Shown piece by piece: positions 12,209 to 22,732 of a stretch of DNA of 64,000 bases. Location: the NCBI RefSeq assembly GCF_028476545.1, contig NW_026733071.1, positions 85,101-149,100 on the forward strand, in the 5' to 3' direction. The DNA is from Physella acuta. Taxonomy: Eukaryota > Mollusca > Gastropoda > Physidae. Position numbers and translations under genes: made by a program. The notes beneath the pieces were generated by a model. It was not told the DNA's origin and made no database searches. It saw only the letters and a list, made by a program, of their open reading frames with translations. Positions within the stretch are counted from its first letter, which is position 1. Every line of letters begins with the position of its first letter.

Positions 12209-12525
12209 GATGTTATATGTCCGGTTAGGTGGATGTTATATGCCCGGTTAGGTGGGTGTTATATGCATGATTAGGTGGATGTTATATGCTCGGTTATGTG
12301 GATGTTATATGCCCGGTTAGGTGGATGTTATATGTCCAGTTAGGTGGATGTTATATGCCCGGTTAGGTGGGTATTATATGCCCGGTTAGGTTGATATTTT
12401 ATGTCTGGTTAAGTGGATAATATGCCTGGTAAATCGGATGTTATATGCCTGGTTAATTGGATGTTAAATTTCCGGTTAAGTTGGTGTTATATGTCCAGTT
12501 ATGTGGATATTATATATCATATCTA
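12209..12525. repeat. 23-bp tandem array
   Basis: About 13 copies of a 23-bp unit, core GATGTTATATGCCCGGTTAG. Copies become more divergent toward the right end. Confidence 0.9.
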
Positions 12526-14711
12526 GTTGGAGCTATACATTATGGCCCGTTGATGTCATGCCCTGGTTCTTTTGGGAATCCTTAATTTGCCTTTAAACTA
12601 AATCCACGTTTAACCCCAGCCAAAATATTTGTACAGATATCCGCCTAAAGCTTAAACCAATGTCGTACTCTGCCGAGAAATTCCACGAAAGAATTGTCCC
12701 TCTACCAAAGACCGACCGTAGGCTACACTTCAAAATACGGATCTTAGATAGTAATTTCCTGACCACTATAATTTTAAGTTTCAGTCTTAGGGTTTGGATT
12801 ATAGTAAGGGCTACGGCACGACTTGAGTAAGGGCTAGGGTTCGGGTTAACGATAACAATGGCAACTGTAATTGTTAATAATCTCGAAAGAAGATTCCTTT
12901 GCTGCTACTTGATTGAGTAATTATATAAGACAATTACTATACTACCCCCCCACTCAATGTTTACTGCCCCTTATTTAAAAAGTATATTTTACCATTGATA
13001 CTTCCAGAGTAGATTCATACATCTAATGTCTAGATTTTTACCCCTACATATAATAATAACTGAAAGAAAATATTCCTCTCTATGTGTAAAATGTTTATAC
13101 AAAAACAAGGTAGTGTCCTTAAGATGACCCCCCCCCCCTCAACTTCACAACCCCTAAATTACGCCTTAATCTGTTAGCTAACATTTACATTTAAAACACC
13201 CAATGACAAGCGTATCTGTTTCACACAAGTTTTCTCTTATTTTCTAGATAAATTTGAAAGAGATCTAGATGCTACGTACAAAACAGTATGTTTTTAATAT
13301 CATCCTTTGTTTAGTTTACGCAAGATCAAATGTAGCCTAAACATAACATCAGATACGCACCATTTGCTGTCCTTTCTCCATCTTCTAAATTTATGTCTGA
13401 GGGCTGTAGATATTTCTTTTCCCCATCTTTTGATCCCTAACTTTCACTGACACGAACATGCGAATCCAAGTCCCGCAACTCCGCACAACACACGGCCCGT
13501 AACTCCATGATGAACAAGACGGCTATAAATAATATCCTGGTCACCAAACGAGCCAGGTTCTGTGGCATCCCGCCCTCACCTGGGCAGATTTACGGGCATA
13601 ATGCCACGCGGTACCTGGCGTCCGGGCATTGAAATTTATGATTGTTTTATGCAAAGTTAAACCTCAAATATTTGGTCGTGGTGTGGGGTAAACAGCTATC
13701 GCGACGCTGTTGGTTTGTTTGAGCGGCTGGTGTAAACGTTAGTTCAATGATGGAGTGGAGAAAGATTTTGTTTTCTAATGTTTATATACAGTGGCTACGC
13801 TAGGTGGGTAAGGAAGGGGTCATTTAAGTTAATTGACGGAGTTACAAGCTTGAGGGTCCGTCATTTAGGGGAGGGCGGGTGAGGCGGGCGCTTCGGGCGC
13901 CGACGTTTATTGGGCGCCTATTGGCATAGATAGAACAAATTAAAGGCTCACTTTGAGCAGTATTACTAAAATACACATATCAGAGGTTAAGACATTAGAC
14001 CGCTACTGTTATGTAACTATTATCATTAACGTATCAATGACAGCAGGATACATACTGTTTAGATTCACTGACCCGTAAAAAACCATTATAAAGCCTATAT
14101 AAGGGGGGGGGGGGGCTCAAAACTGATAGTTCTCACCCGGAAGACGTAATCGGTCGTTATGCTTTGCTTACGTAAATGGAAAATGAAGACTGGCAAATTA
14201 TTAGGTTTACTTCAAACTTTACCGTAATTTTCCTATCTGCGTACAGAAATGAATTGCAATTTCATGAAGTCGCGGGTTGGCTGTACTGATGGATGAAGGA
14301 TAGATGTGGTCTTGTGGTAGATGGTTCGCTTGGGATCGTCACAATATTGAACATCCCCCCCCCCCCTACACACACAATCACTAAATTAGATGGCGCGATT
14401 CACCGTGCTATACACCCGGGGAGGAAGCATAACCCTGAGAGACCCCCAATGGTCTAGCAGCTGGTTGACTGACCATAGTTATCAATAACTGAATTGTATA
14501 TTGAGAATGGTTTCATTGGCTATTCGGGTGGACAAGTTTTCAACTATTTATAAGCTATGTAGTGAGTAGCAGTCGCTGAACCGGAGAGTTTAAATAGGTA
14601 ACATTTTTTATGAAAATTTTCCGATGTATTAATTAAGTATAGATTAGCAATATTATAACTTGTGTTTGTCGGATTATTGTTGTATTTTTAGTAAATTATG
14701 GTAATCGATTT
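12526..14711. other. long unique stretch, no gene; island at about 13440-13740
   Basis: C or G runs occur at 12945, 13129, 14104 and 14356. The island contains CATCCCGCCCTCACCTGGGC and, at 13631-13655, TTTATGATTGTTTTATGCAAA, which combines Cdx/Hox-like and POU-like cores. GGTCTTGTGGTAGATGG at 14308 resembles a SINE head with no B box. Degenerate TTAGGG-like words occur at 12785-12850. Confidence 0.4.
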
Positions 14712-14845
14712 AAGAAATAATTCATTTTCGATTAGTGGAATAAGAAGGTCTTTTTAAGAGATAATTTATGTTCGATTAGTGGTATAAGAAGGTCGATTTA
14801 GTAGATAATTTATGTTCGATTAGTTGATTGAGAAGGTGAATTTGT
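14712..14845. repeat. 44-bp tandem repeat, three copies
   Basis: CGATTAGTGG or CGATTAGTTG recurs at 14729, 14773 and 14817, exactly 44 bp apart, with AATTTATGTT and AAGAAGGT segments between. Confidence 0.8.
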
Positions 14846-15014
14846 TGGATGTTCGCTTATTTACTAAACCTCCAACCAAAATAGATACCACGTACTATAA
14901 TCATGGTGATTTATTACTTCATCCCTCCCGCCTTCACCCCCCCCCCCACCCACCCCTACACGAACACGCGCACAAACACGTGAGAGAGGTGCCATTCTAA
15001 CAGAAGATAAAACA

Positions 15015-15300
15015 CAATGACGAATTCCGAGGGTCGTGAAAACGGTTTCCGCCATGGCACGCCTGATAAGCCGCGAGCTCCCCATACGTTCTGGCTTAAT
15101 AACCCCGCACAATGCACCCGATTTCCCGCCCCCTGCGCCGGGACTCCCCGTACCGACACCAAATGGCCTCCCTTGCACCCTGCGGAGATCGCGTGGGGGG
15201 CGCCGGGCCCGGCTCGCATTGATGGATGCCTCTTGGGTTTGAGTACCATTTTTATGGGCGACACACGTGCGTTGGGGATGAGCGAGTCGCGTTCTCCGTA
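15015..15300. promoter_or_regulatory. GC-rich non-repetitive island abutting an array
   Basis: About 285 bp of strongly GC-rich unique sequence. Frames of about 70-150 codons are open on both strands, as expected from GC-rich, stop-poor DNA, and overlap each other completely. None shows a domain. Near its end is ACCATTTTTATGGGCG (CArG-like and TTTATGG). The 11-bp array begins directly at its right edge. Confidence 0.3.
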
Positions 15301-15912
15301 AGGTCACGGTAAGATCACGATAAAGTCATGGTAAGATCACGGTACAGTCACGGTAAAGTCACAGTAAAGTCACAGTAAAGTCACGGTAAAGTCACGGTAA
15401 AGTCACTCTTAAGTCACGCTAAAATCACGTTAAAGTTAAAGTCACGGAAAAGTCACGCTACAGTCAAGGTAAGATCACGGTAAAGTCAGGGTAAAGTCAA
15501 TGTAAAGTCACGGTAAAGTCAGGGTAAAGTCACGGTAAAGTCACGGTAAAGTCACGGTAAGATCACGGTAAAGTCAAGGTAAGATCACGGTACAGTCACG
15601 GTAAAGTCACAGTAAATTCACAGTAAAGTCACGGTAAAGTCACGGTAAAGTCACTCTTAAGTCACGCTAAAATCACGTTAAAGTTATAGTCACGGAAAAG
15701 TCACGCTACAGTCAAGGTAAAGTCACGGAAAAGTCACGGTAAGATCACGGTAAAGTCAAGGTAAGATCACAGTAAAGTCACAGTAAAGTCACGGAAAAGT
15801 CACAGTAAAGTCACGGAAAAGTCACAGTAAAGTCACGGAAAAGTCACAGTAAAGTCACGGAAAAGTCACAGTAAAGTCACGGAAAAGTCGCAGTATAGTC
15901 ACGGAAAAGTCC
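15301..15912. repeat. 11-bp satellite with 22-bp and 248-bp higher-order structure
   Basis: The base unit is TAAAGTCACGG. A block of about 150 bp starting at 15335 recurs at 15583, exactly 248 bp on, including the same irregular monomers (CACTCTTAAG, CGTTAAAGTT). The last 130 bp alternates CAGTAAAGTCA with CGGAAAAGTCA as a clean 22-bp dimer. Confidence 0.95.
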
Positions 15913-15984
15913 GGATGAGCATGGACTAGACACCGACACAGAAAATGCATTAAATTTGTAAAGCGCTTGTTAAAGGGTTAATTC

Positions 15985-16215
15985 AACAAAGATTGACGGC
16001 TTTTTTAATGCCGCATCAACCCCAGGCATTAAGGAGGAGTAAAACGAAAGTTTGTTTTGAAATAAATGCAAATGACATTATAAACGGATAGGGGCAGATA
16101 AGCGATCAATATAACTATTTGAACAGGGAATTGTATTGAGTAAACAGGGCAAAGAAGCATTAGTTTGCGATAATCACTTGATTATAACCTTAAGTATAAT
16201 TATAATCGATGGCGA
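15985..16215. promoter_or_regulatory. possible regulatory element with octamer and GATA-like sites
   Basis: A unique sequence carries GAAATAAATGCAAATGACAT (perfect octamer ATGCAAAT at about 16066-16073), GGCAGATAAGCGATC (GATA-like), GTAAACAGG (forkhead-like) and GATAATCACTTGATTATAAC (TAATC/GATTA palindromic pair) within about 150 bp. Motifs this short occur by chance, so the call rests on their density only. Confidence 0.25.
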
Positions 16216-16284
16216 ATAACTATAATTATATATATTTATTGTTTGTTTAAAATATAAAACATTGATAATTTCCCTCAAGAGATA

Positions 16285-16375
16285 TATGTGGTACAACGAT
16301 AGCGCTCTCGCTTGCTTTCCGGGAAGTCATGAGTTCAGAACCTGAGCTACAGACTTCTGGGTCGACCCTAATAAT
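16285..16375 (+). mobile_element. tRNA-like SINE head
   Basis: GTGGTACAACGATAGCGCTC (A-box region) is followed 40 bp on by CATGAGTTCAGAACCTGAG (mutated B box). It has the spacing of a tRNA-derived SINE head but no recognisable tail. A decayed tRNA pseudogene is the alternative. Confidence 0.4.
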
Positions 16376-16665
16376 CACATGAGCTAGATGTTCCTTATGT
16401 AAGTATTATTTAGAAAGTTTAATTTTTATTATTATATATATCTGGTATCTTGTATGGTATAAAACTTCAACCTTTGTTTTTTACACTAATTTAAGAAAGT
16501 CTCCAATCGGCTATTTTAATTTTTCAGACCTGGACATCAACAGAGTAGTGTAAACCAGATTGTCAATGTGGAAAATTACCTTTTACATCGGACTAAATAC
16601 ATGAAGTTTCAGGTTCACTGGCCATCACGTGACCAACACTACAGTGGATTAACCACCTTGGATCG

Positions 16666-16786
16666 CTAACCCTAACCGAACCCTAACCCTAACCCTAACC
16701 CTAACCCCAGCCCTAACCCTAACCCTAACCCTTACCCTTACCCTAACCCTAACCCTAACCGAACCCCAGCCCTAACCCTAACCCTA
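16666..16786 (-). repeat. interstitial telomeric repeat (TTAGGG)n
   Basis: Nearly continuous CCCTAA hexamers (TTAGGG on the minus strand) interrupted by CGAACC, CCAGCC and CTTACC variants. It lies inside the window with unique DNA on both sides, so it is an internal block and not a chromosome end. Confidence 0.92.
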
Positions 16787-18357
16787 TACTACCTCGTTGA
16801 TATTTATAAAACGTAGCTCAAACTTACGCTGTTTATAATCGAATAACTCGTCTCGCTTTACACAGGGCATCATCACGGGTTTTAATGTGTACATAACAAA
16901 CCAAAAAAAAATATTTGAACTGCAGCTACAGCATATACCAACCCACATCTCCATCAAATATTCTCAAACCAGCTTTAAAACTTACGAGGCACACAAAAAA
17001 CCCACAGACAAGCTCGAAGGCTTCAAAGTTGTAAGACCTACCCCGGCCATCGAGTTATTCCTCGCTTATCTCCCTTCTCTCCGAGTGCCGGCCACCCAAA
17101 GAGCGGATAACTCCATCTCGACATTTCGTCATAAAAATGATTCACTTTTAAAGTGTGCTTTTATGCCTGGCTTCTTTAGATCGGCGCCCGCCTTCAATCT
17201 TCTTCTTGCACAATCTTCCTCATTCGTGGCTCAATTTTACAGCCTCCAATCATTTATAATTTAAATACTACATTATACAATCATTCAAATCTAACTATAA
17301 TAGTTCTATTCAATCATGTATAAAAGGTGCCAATAAATTAAGCAGTTCCTACAATCAAACAATCAATGTCTTAAAATTGTCCAATCTTTCAAAGTATTTA
17401 AATAACAATTCATCCAGACTTAACTCTAGAATTTCTGATCACTCATGTCTAACTATTGCCATATGCTTTAGTCTTTTACCACTATTCGTCAGCTCCTTGG
17501 GTGAACGACCTAACCACCACCAGTTATGGTTATGGTTAAGTTTTAGATCTCCAGTCAGAACAGTTACCACATACTATTTACATGCCATTTACTCGATTGG
17601 ATAATTGAGATTTTGCTGTATTTGAATACCAATTTGGTTTAGATAGATAAGGCAAATGTCTTATTTCTATTGTAGAAAACATTCTAGATTCGTGCAATTA
17701 TTCTCAAAATAATGGTCGTATAGCTCTTACAAAATTTTGACAAGGTTAAAGGTGTTAAAGTTTTAGAAATTAATCTTATTTTCCCGAAAAGCTATGAAAA
17801 AGATAAATCGAGCATACAACAAATCACCCAAAACAAGTGGTGCCTAAATGAATATAATTAGTTTAAACTCCAAAATTGTTTACCTCCTAAAATTTAAGCT
17901 AGATCCTTATAAAGCAATCCGTGTAAAACGCGGTGGTTACTACTACATCAGATAACAACAGTGGACAGTGAAATACTAAATAACATCACGCTATGTCAGA
18001 TGAGCACAAATTTACTGTTCATAAAGTTTTAAGAAACGCGTTTGAACTTCGATGTATTTTTTGTACTATTTTAAAAATTTCTGTTTTTTCTTCTTCAATC
18101 TAATTATTACATTGTCAGACCCACTATTGGTTGATTGTAGTTTTTTCTTCAATCTAATTATTACATTGGTTAATTGTAGTTTTTACCAGGGTTTTTGGTT
18201 ACACAAGTATAGGAGGATAATTGTCAAGCGCTTTTAAATCTTATTTGTGGTAGAATCATTCAACACACACGAGGGAAAAATATTCTTAGTATTTTATTCG
18301 TTTTGGCTGAAATTATTGGGTTTTTTGCTGTAAAAATCTTAAACTGAGATTTTACGT
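16787..18357. other. unique stretch, island at about 17040-17240, possible LINE scraps
   Basis: A 125-codon frame begins at 16887, but its protein shows no domain; its 3' half lies in the island, which carries TCGTCATAAAAATGATTCAC and GTGCTTTTATGCCTGG. Near 17625-17720 one frame reads like the spacing of a reverse transcriptase start (EYQFG, then VENILDSCNYSQNNGRIALT) with interruptions. A 53-bp duplication (TTCTTCAATCTAATTATTAC) lies at 18091 and 18144. Confidence 0.35.
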
Positions 18358-18650
18358 GTGATGTCAAGGTGATATGTCAAGGTGAGATGCCAAGGTGAAA
18401 TGTCAAGGTGAATTGCCAAGGCTAGAAGTCAAGGTTAGATTTCACAATGAAATGACTTTGTAAAATTTCAATGTAAAATGTCAATGTAAAATGTCAATGC
18501 AAAATATAAAGATAGATGTCAAGATAGATGTCAAGATAGATGTCAAGATAGATGTCAAGATAGATGTCAAGATAGATGTCAAGATAGATGTCAAGATAGA
18601 TGTCAAGATAGATGCCAAGATAAAATGTCATAGTGATATGGCAAGATAAA
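18358..18650. repeat. 12-bp tandem array with degenerate left part
   Basis: A clean run of about ten copies of ATGTCAAGATAG fills 18497-18612. To its left are irregular GATGTCAAGGTGA-type units, which look like an older form of the same repeat. Confidence 0.9.
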
Positions 18651-19442
18651 ATTGTGTCCGGTAAACATAATCAGGTTAGGGTTTTAAAGTATTAGGTTTA
18701 AATGGTGGGGTTTACATGTGGGTGAAGTATTGGCTTAGGTTTGGTTAGGTATTGTTGTAAATTAGTTTCACGTAGCTAATCAGGAATTCAACCTGAAGTG
18801 TAAACTGGACTAGGCTGAGGGTTAGGACTGGATTATAATTTAGGGTTTAAGTTAAGTTAAGTTAACGTTATCGATTAAACTAAAATCAAATATTATAAGA
18901 TAAGAAGTTAATCATATGCCTAGTGTAAAACGAAGGTTATATTCGTTAAGGAATAGAATTATCATTAGGATTTAAATTAGATTGACAGTCAGGCTATAAC
19001 TAGATTTTAGTATGTATAGTTATTCTTTAAATTTCGTTGACTTTTGTTTTCGACGGGTTAAGAAGAAATTAATGGATAAGTTATGTACTTCCAATATCAT
19101 CCATTTATTCTTTCAGACTAGCTTCTTACAATTGTCCTATATTAGGGACAGTCTGACCCACACAGCCCCTCCCCGGGCCTGCACCATTAAGCCCGGCGTG
19201 ATTCTTGTGAGATACGTTCAACAAAGGGAAGTCACCCCGAGAGAAAAAAGATGGAGGTGTTTAAAGCAGTCATAAAAATCTGGCCACTTTCAACACCTGG
19301 GATGTCGCCCCTAGCGGGCATGTTAAGATCAGCTGACGATACGGATCTGTAAGGGAATGGAGGGGGGTGGGGCGGAGGGTGGGTCCGGTCAGCGGTTGTC
19401 AACACCAGGCTAGTGGTGGTGTGGTGACAACCCAGGTGTTAA
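18651..19442. other. unique stretch with GC-rich island at 19140-19330
   Basis: The island holds CCTCCCCGGGCCTGCACC, GGAGGTGTTTAAAGCAGTCA and CATAAAAATCTGGCCACTTT, then AACACCTGGGATGTCGCCCC. It has T-box-like and Cdx/Hox-like words in a unique context. An 87-codon frame crossing it has no recognisable domain. Degenerate TTAGGG-like words lie at 18675-18860. Confidence 0.35.
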
Positions 19443-19625
19443 CAGGTGATCGCAGGGCCGGTTAAACTGTGCTACCCTGTGGCAGGGCCGGTTAAACTGT
19501 GCTACCCTGTGGCAGGGCCGGTTAAACTGTGCTACCCTGTGGCAGGTTTGGTGATGCTGTTGTGTGACTTGTGTCAGGTTTGGTGATGCTGTTGTGGCAG
19601 ATTTGGCGATTCTGTTGTCGTAGGA
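19443..19625. repeat. 30-bp tandem repeat, three copies plus degenerate tail
   Basis: GCAGGGCCGGTTAAACTGTG begins three identical 30-bp copies at 19454-19543, each ending CTACCCTGTG. The tail repeats CAGGTTTGGTGATGCTGTTG three times with changes. Confidence 0.9.
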
Positions 19626-19890
19626 TGGGTAATGGTGTTGTGACACGGTCAGTGCGGCTGTCTCATAGTGTGGTAGTCAGTGAATCGTGCTAGTGAATTT
19701 CAAAACAAACATCCTGGCTATGTACATGCGGTTGGATTATCGGATTGGAGAATTGAGTTATTCATTACTTGCAGAGGTATGGTTTTGTTCTTGACAATTA
19801 ATATATCACTCAGTTTCGTGATCGTTTTCTTCTTCTTCTTCGCTCTTAATTGTACTATGGGAAGGTATTTCTTCCAGAATAATTAAATAT

Positions 19891-20058
19891 GACTTGTCAA
19901 CTGGTTATGAGTAATATAGTCCGTCGACTCCGATTTCAGCCTGCATTACTTTTTGGATTTGTTTACAAAAACTTTGTTCATACAAGAACAAACAACAAGG
20001 TCGTAGTTGTTTGATTTTGTAGTTGTCTCTCCTAGATGGGCTGCCACCCCCAGCTATC
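19891..20058 (-). mobile_element. SINE family 1, headless minus-strand copy
   Basis: Read on the minus strand it gives CAGCCCATCTAGGAGAG, AAATCAAACAACTACG, CAAATCCAAAAAGTAATGC and GGCTGAAATCGGAGTCGACG, matching the tail of the element at 3359. The pol III promoter part is absent, as in 5'-truncated copies. Confidence 0.75.
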
Positions 20059-20289
20059 GCTCTTTGTGTCTAGGACCCGAATATTTTTGTAATAACTCAA
20101 TTTTACATTTACAAAATAAAAGAAACTTCATTTTAGCTGTTCACATTTTTAAAGAACTGTCTTTGTAAATCTAAATCGATTAATAAGATGTAAGAATCGA
20201 GACTGTCATCCTGGCGAGCTGTGATTAAAAGATGTTGACACATTCGTGGTGGTACACAGCATCGACTGATGTGTAGTAATATGCCTGCT

Positions 20290-20445
20290 CTATCAGGGGA
20301 CACAACTTAGTTCACGAGAAGACACTTCCTAGTCTATCAGGGGACACAACTTAGTTCATGAGAAGACACTTCCTAGTCTATCAGGGGACACAACTTAGAT
20401 CATGAGAAGACACTTCCTAGTCTATCAGGGGACACAACCTAAGTA
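20290..20445. repeat. 44-bp tandem repeat
   Basis: CTATCAGGGGACACAACTTA starts at 20290, 20334, 20378 and 20422, exactly 44 bp apart; copies are nearly identical, which points to recent expansion. Confidence 0.95.
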
Positions 20446-20669
20446 ACGCCAGCATAATTATGACAGGCTGTATGCAAGCGTGTAAGACAGTCGATATTAC
20501 CCCGTTCTGTTGAGGTAGATGTGGATACATATCCTGTGGATATTGATAGTACTCCCTGGGTGAAAGTGATTGTGATAGTGTAATGGATGGTGATAATATT
20601 CTGTTGATGTTTCTAACTGTGTGATTGATATTGTTGGAGTTAATGCTCAATACACGTACACGCTTCGTG

Positions 20670-20872
20670 TAGTAGTCAAACAGTGAATACAAATCGTTAA
20701 AATATTAATTGAATAATGAATATAAATCCTTAAAATATTAATCAAACAGTGAATATAAATCTTAAAATATTAATATGAACATAAATTCGTTGAAATATTA
20801 TTTAAATAGTAAATATAAATTCGTTAAAACAACAGCTCAACAGTGAAAATAAATCGTTAACATATAAGTTAA
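20670..20872. repeat. degenerate AT-rich tandem repeat
   Basis: About five irregular copies built on CAGTGAATATAAATCGTTAA plus AATATTAAT, spaced roughly 33-42 bp. Confidence 0.7.
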
Positions 20873-21330
20873 TATTTCAGTTTTCAAACATATTAGAAGT
20901 TTTTAATGCTAAAACTCTAAAGTAAGATGAAACAAATATGAAAATCTTTACAAAAACAAGCTTTAAATGCACTTAAAAGAAAACAGAACACTTTGTCTTT
21001 AGTTAATTTTTCTTTTTCTTTTTTTTGTTGGAAAAATAAAAAGCTAGGAAGGCAAAAATTATCTAAAAAGTAAAATGAAAAAAAACTTGTATAATAACAT
21101 AAAAATGTAAGAAAGAGAAACACAAAAAAACGATTTTCTTAAGTAAAGAAATGGTAAGGGGTTTTAAAATAACGTAGACAAATGATATACTAGGAAAAAG
21201 TATTATCTATTGATTGTAATGGAAATAGTCAAGTTGTATAACTCTAATATAACTCTAAAACAAGATATGATTATAATATCAGCAACACAGAAACACATGT
21301 TTGTATACAATAAATAATATATACAATTTC
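20873..21330. other. AT-rich spacer, nothing recognised
   Basis: A-rich and T-rich sequence. The one minus-strand frame of about 68 codons is Phe-rich, from A-rich DNA, and is not credible as a gene. Confidence 0.5.
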
Positions 21331-21465
21331 CTTTCGAACTTGATTGTCCATTGCGAAAGTGAAGTAGAGTTTACCTGTTTCTGTGACCTCTGCATATAAA
21401 ATAATAGTGTGGTCAGCCGCCTTTACTTTCCCCAAACTGAGTTAGGTACCCATCAGAGTTGTCGT
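21331..21465 (-). mobile_element. SINE-like family 2, minus-strand copy
   Basis: On the minus strand it reads TGATGGGTACCTAACTC, GGGGAAAGTAAAGGCGGCTG, GAGGTCACAGAAACAGG, CTCTACTTCAC and a terminal GTTCGAAAG. Compared with the copy at 3966 it lacks about 15 bp around GGGCATAGTGC. Confidence 0.75.
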
Positions 21466-21874
21466 ATGCTTCACTATTAGACTACTCTGTCCCATACATG
21501 TTTGTATGCTGATGTTAAAAAAAGCGAAACGAAAAAAACCCATTGACATTAGGACAATGACATTTTAGAGTTAAATATCACGAATGTGACACCATAGAGT
21601 CAAATACCACGAACGTAAACTTTAGAGTCACAGTGGTAACACACTGGAGCGGTACCATCGCTTTAGTCAAGGTCAGTCTTTCGATACCGTGTTTGTAAGA
21701 ATCAACAGTGTACCCACAATGCACCAAAAGTAACCTTAAACTTCATTAGCTGTGTCATTCATCTACAGCAATATAAATTTTAGCGAGCTTTAATGTTTTG
21801 TATTTTTGTTTACACCGAATATCTAAAATTGCATGTAATGCTAGCTGTACACTGCGCGTATAACTAAACAATAT
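21466..21874. other. spacer, nothing recognised
   Basis: Unique sequence. It has a short pair of similar phrases (GTGACACCATAGAGTCAAAT and GTAAACTTTAGAGTCAC) near 21585-21630 and nothing else of note. Confidence 0.4.
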
Positions 21875-22045
21875 CTGAATGTAACTTAACATTACCGTAA
21901 CATTACCTAACCATTTCCTAAATATTACCTGAACATCGCCTAAACTTTACTTAAACATTACTTTAAAATTACGTAACCGCTATCTAAACATTACCTAACC
22001 CTTATCTAAACATTACCTGAACTTTACCTAAACATTAACTAAATT
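21875..22045. repeat. degenerate 12-bp tandem repeat
   Basis: About 14 imperfect copies of AACATTACCTAA. Confidence 0.85.
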
Positions 22046-22329
22046 CCCGACAATCTCATGAATTTGACATTTCCTTACCATCCTACATAAGTAGGCGGCC
22101 TACATTTCGTGTTACACACTGTACACAAACCTTTTCTCAATTGTGCTCTACACATTTTAAATTGTGTTCAACGTTTTATCCAGATAGAAGCAAGATTTTT
22201 CTTTTAAAAGATATATATTTGTCAATGATAGGTTCATTCAAGTGATAATCATTTTTTTTCTCAATGAAAACAAGGTAAAACAAAGATTAAACAATTATCC
22301 GATTGATCAAAGAAAGGTGCACTCAAAGC

Positions 22330-22560
22330 CCGTTTATCTAAGAGAGGTAACTGTGGAATATCCAGTTTTTGTCTGGTTCCTAACAGAGTGGTCTAGCCTG
22401 ACGGAGCAGGGGCAATTAAATTGGACTTTATGGCGCCGGGTTTCTGAAGAAATCACGACATCAAAGTTAGACGGGACGGGATGTACCTGTAGTCTTTTAA
22501 ACCTGGGTAACATCGGGGATGTGTCTTGAAGCGTTGTCGTGAGCTACCCCGGGGCTGGAA
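22330..22560. promoter_or_regulatory. GC-rich non-repetitive island
   Basis: The island carries GGGGCAATTAAATTGGAC (palindromic homeodomain-like core), GACTTTATGGCGCCGGG (TTTATGG), GACATCAAAG (TCF/LEF-like) and CTTTTAAACCTGGGTAAC. A 95-codon frame starting at 22242 runs through it and ends at 22529, with no recognised domain. The large 31/37-bp satellite starts about 170 bp to the right. Confidence 0.3.
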
Positions 22561-22732
22561 GGTGTGGGTGGGGTATGGTGGATGGGTCGGGGGGGGGGGG
22601 GAGTGGTGTGTCTTGTATTAATTATTGTGAAATGCTGCGAGTTGTATGCTAAGCCTACTAATTGTAACGGTGTTGGGGAGGTGAAGAATTTTATAAGTTG
22701 GTAATAGGTAACATAAAATTTTCCTTCGTGTA

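Noticed and set aside
14864-15307. Overlapping frames of 94-147 codons on both strands
   Set aside because: Expected from GC-rich DNA with few stops; no domain in any of them and four frames overlap.
16666-16786. True telomere end
   Set aside because: Unique sequence continues for tens of kilobases on both sides.
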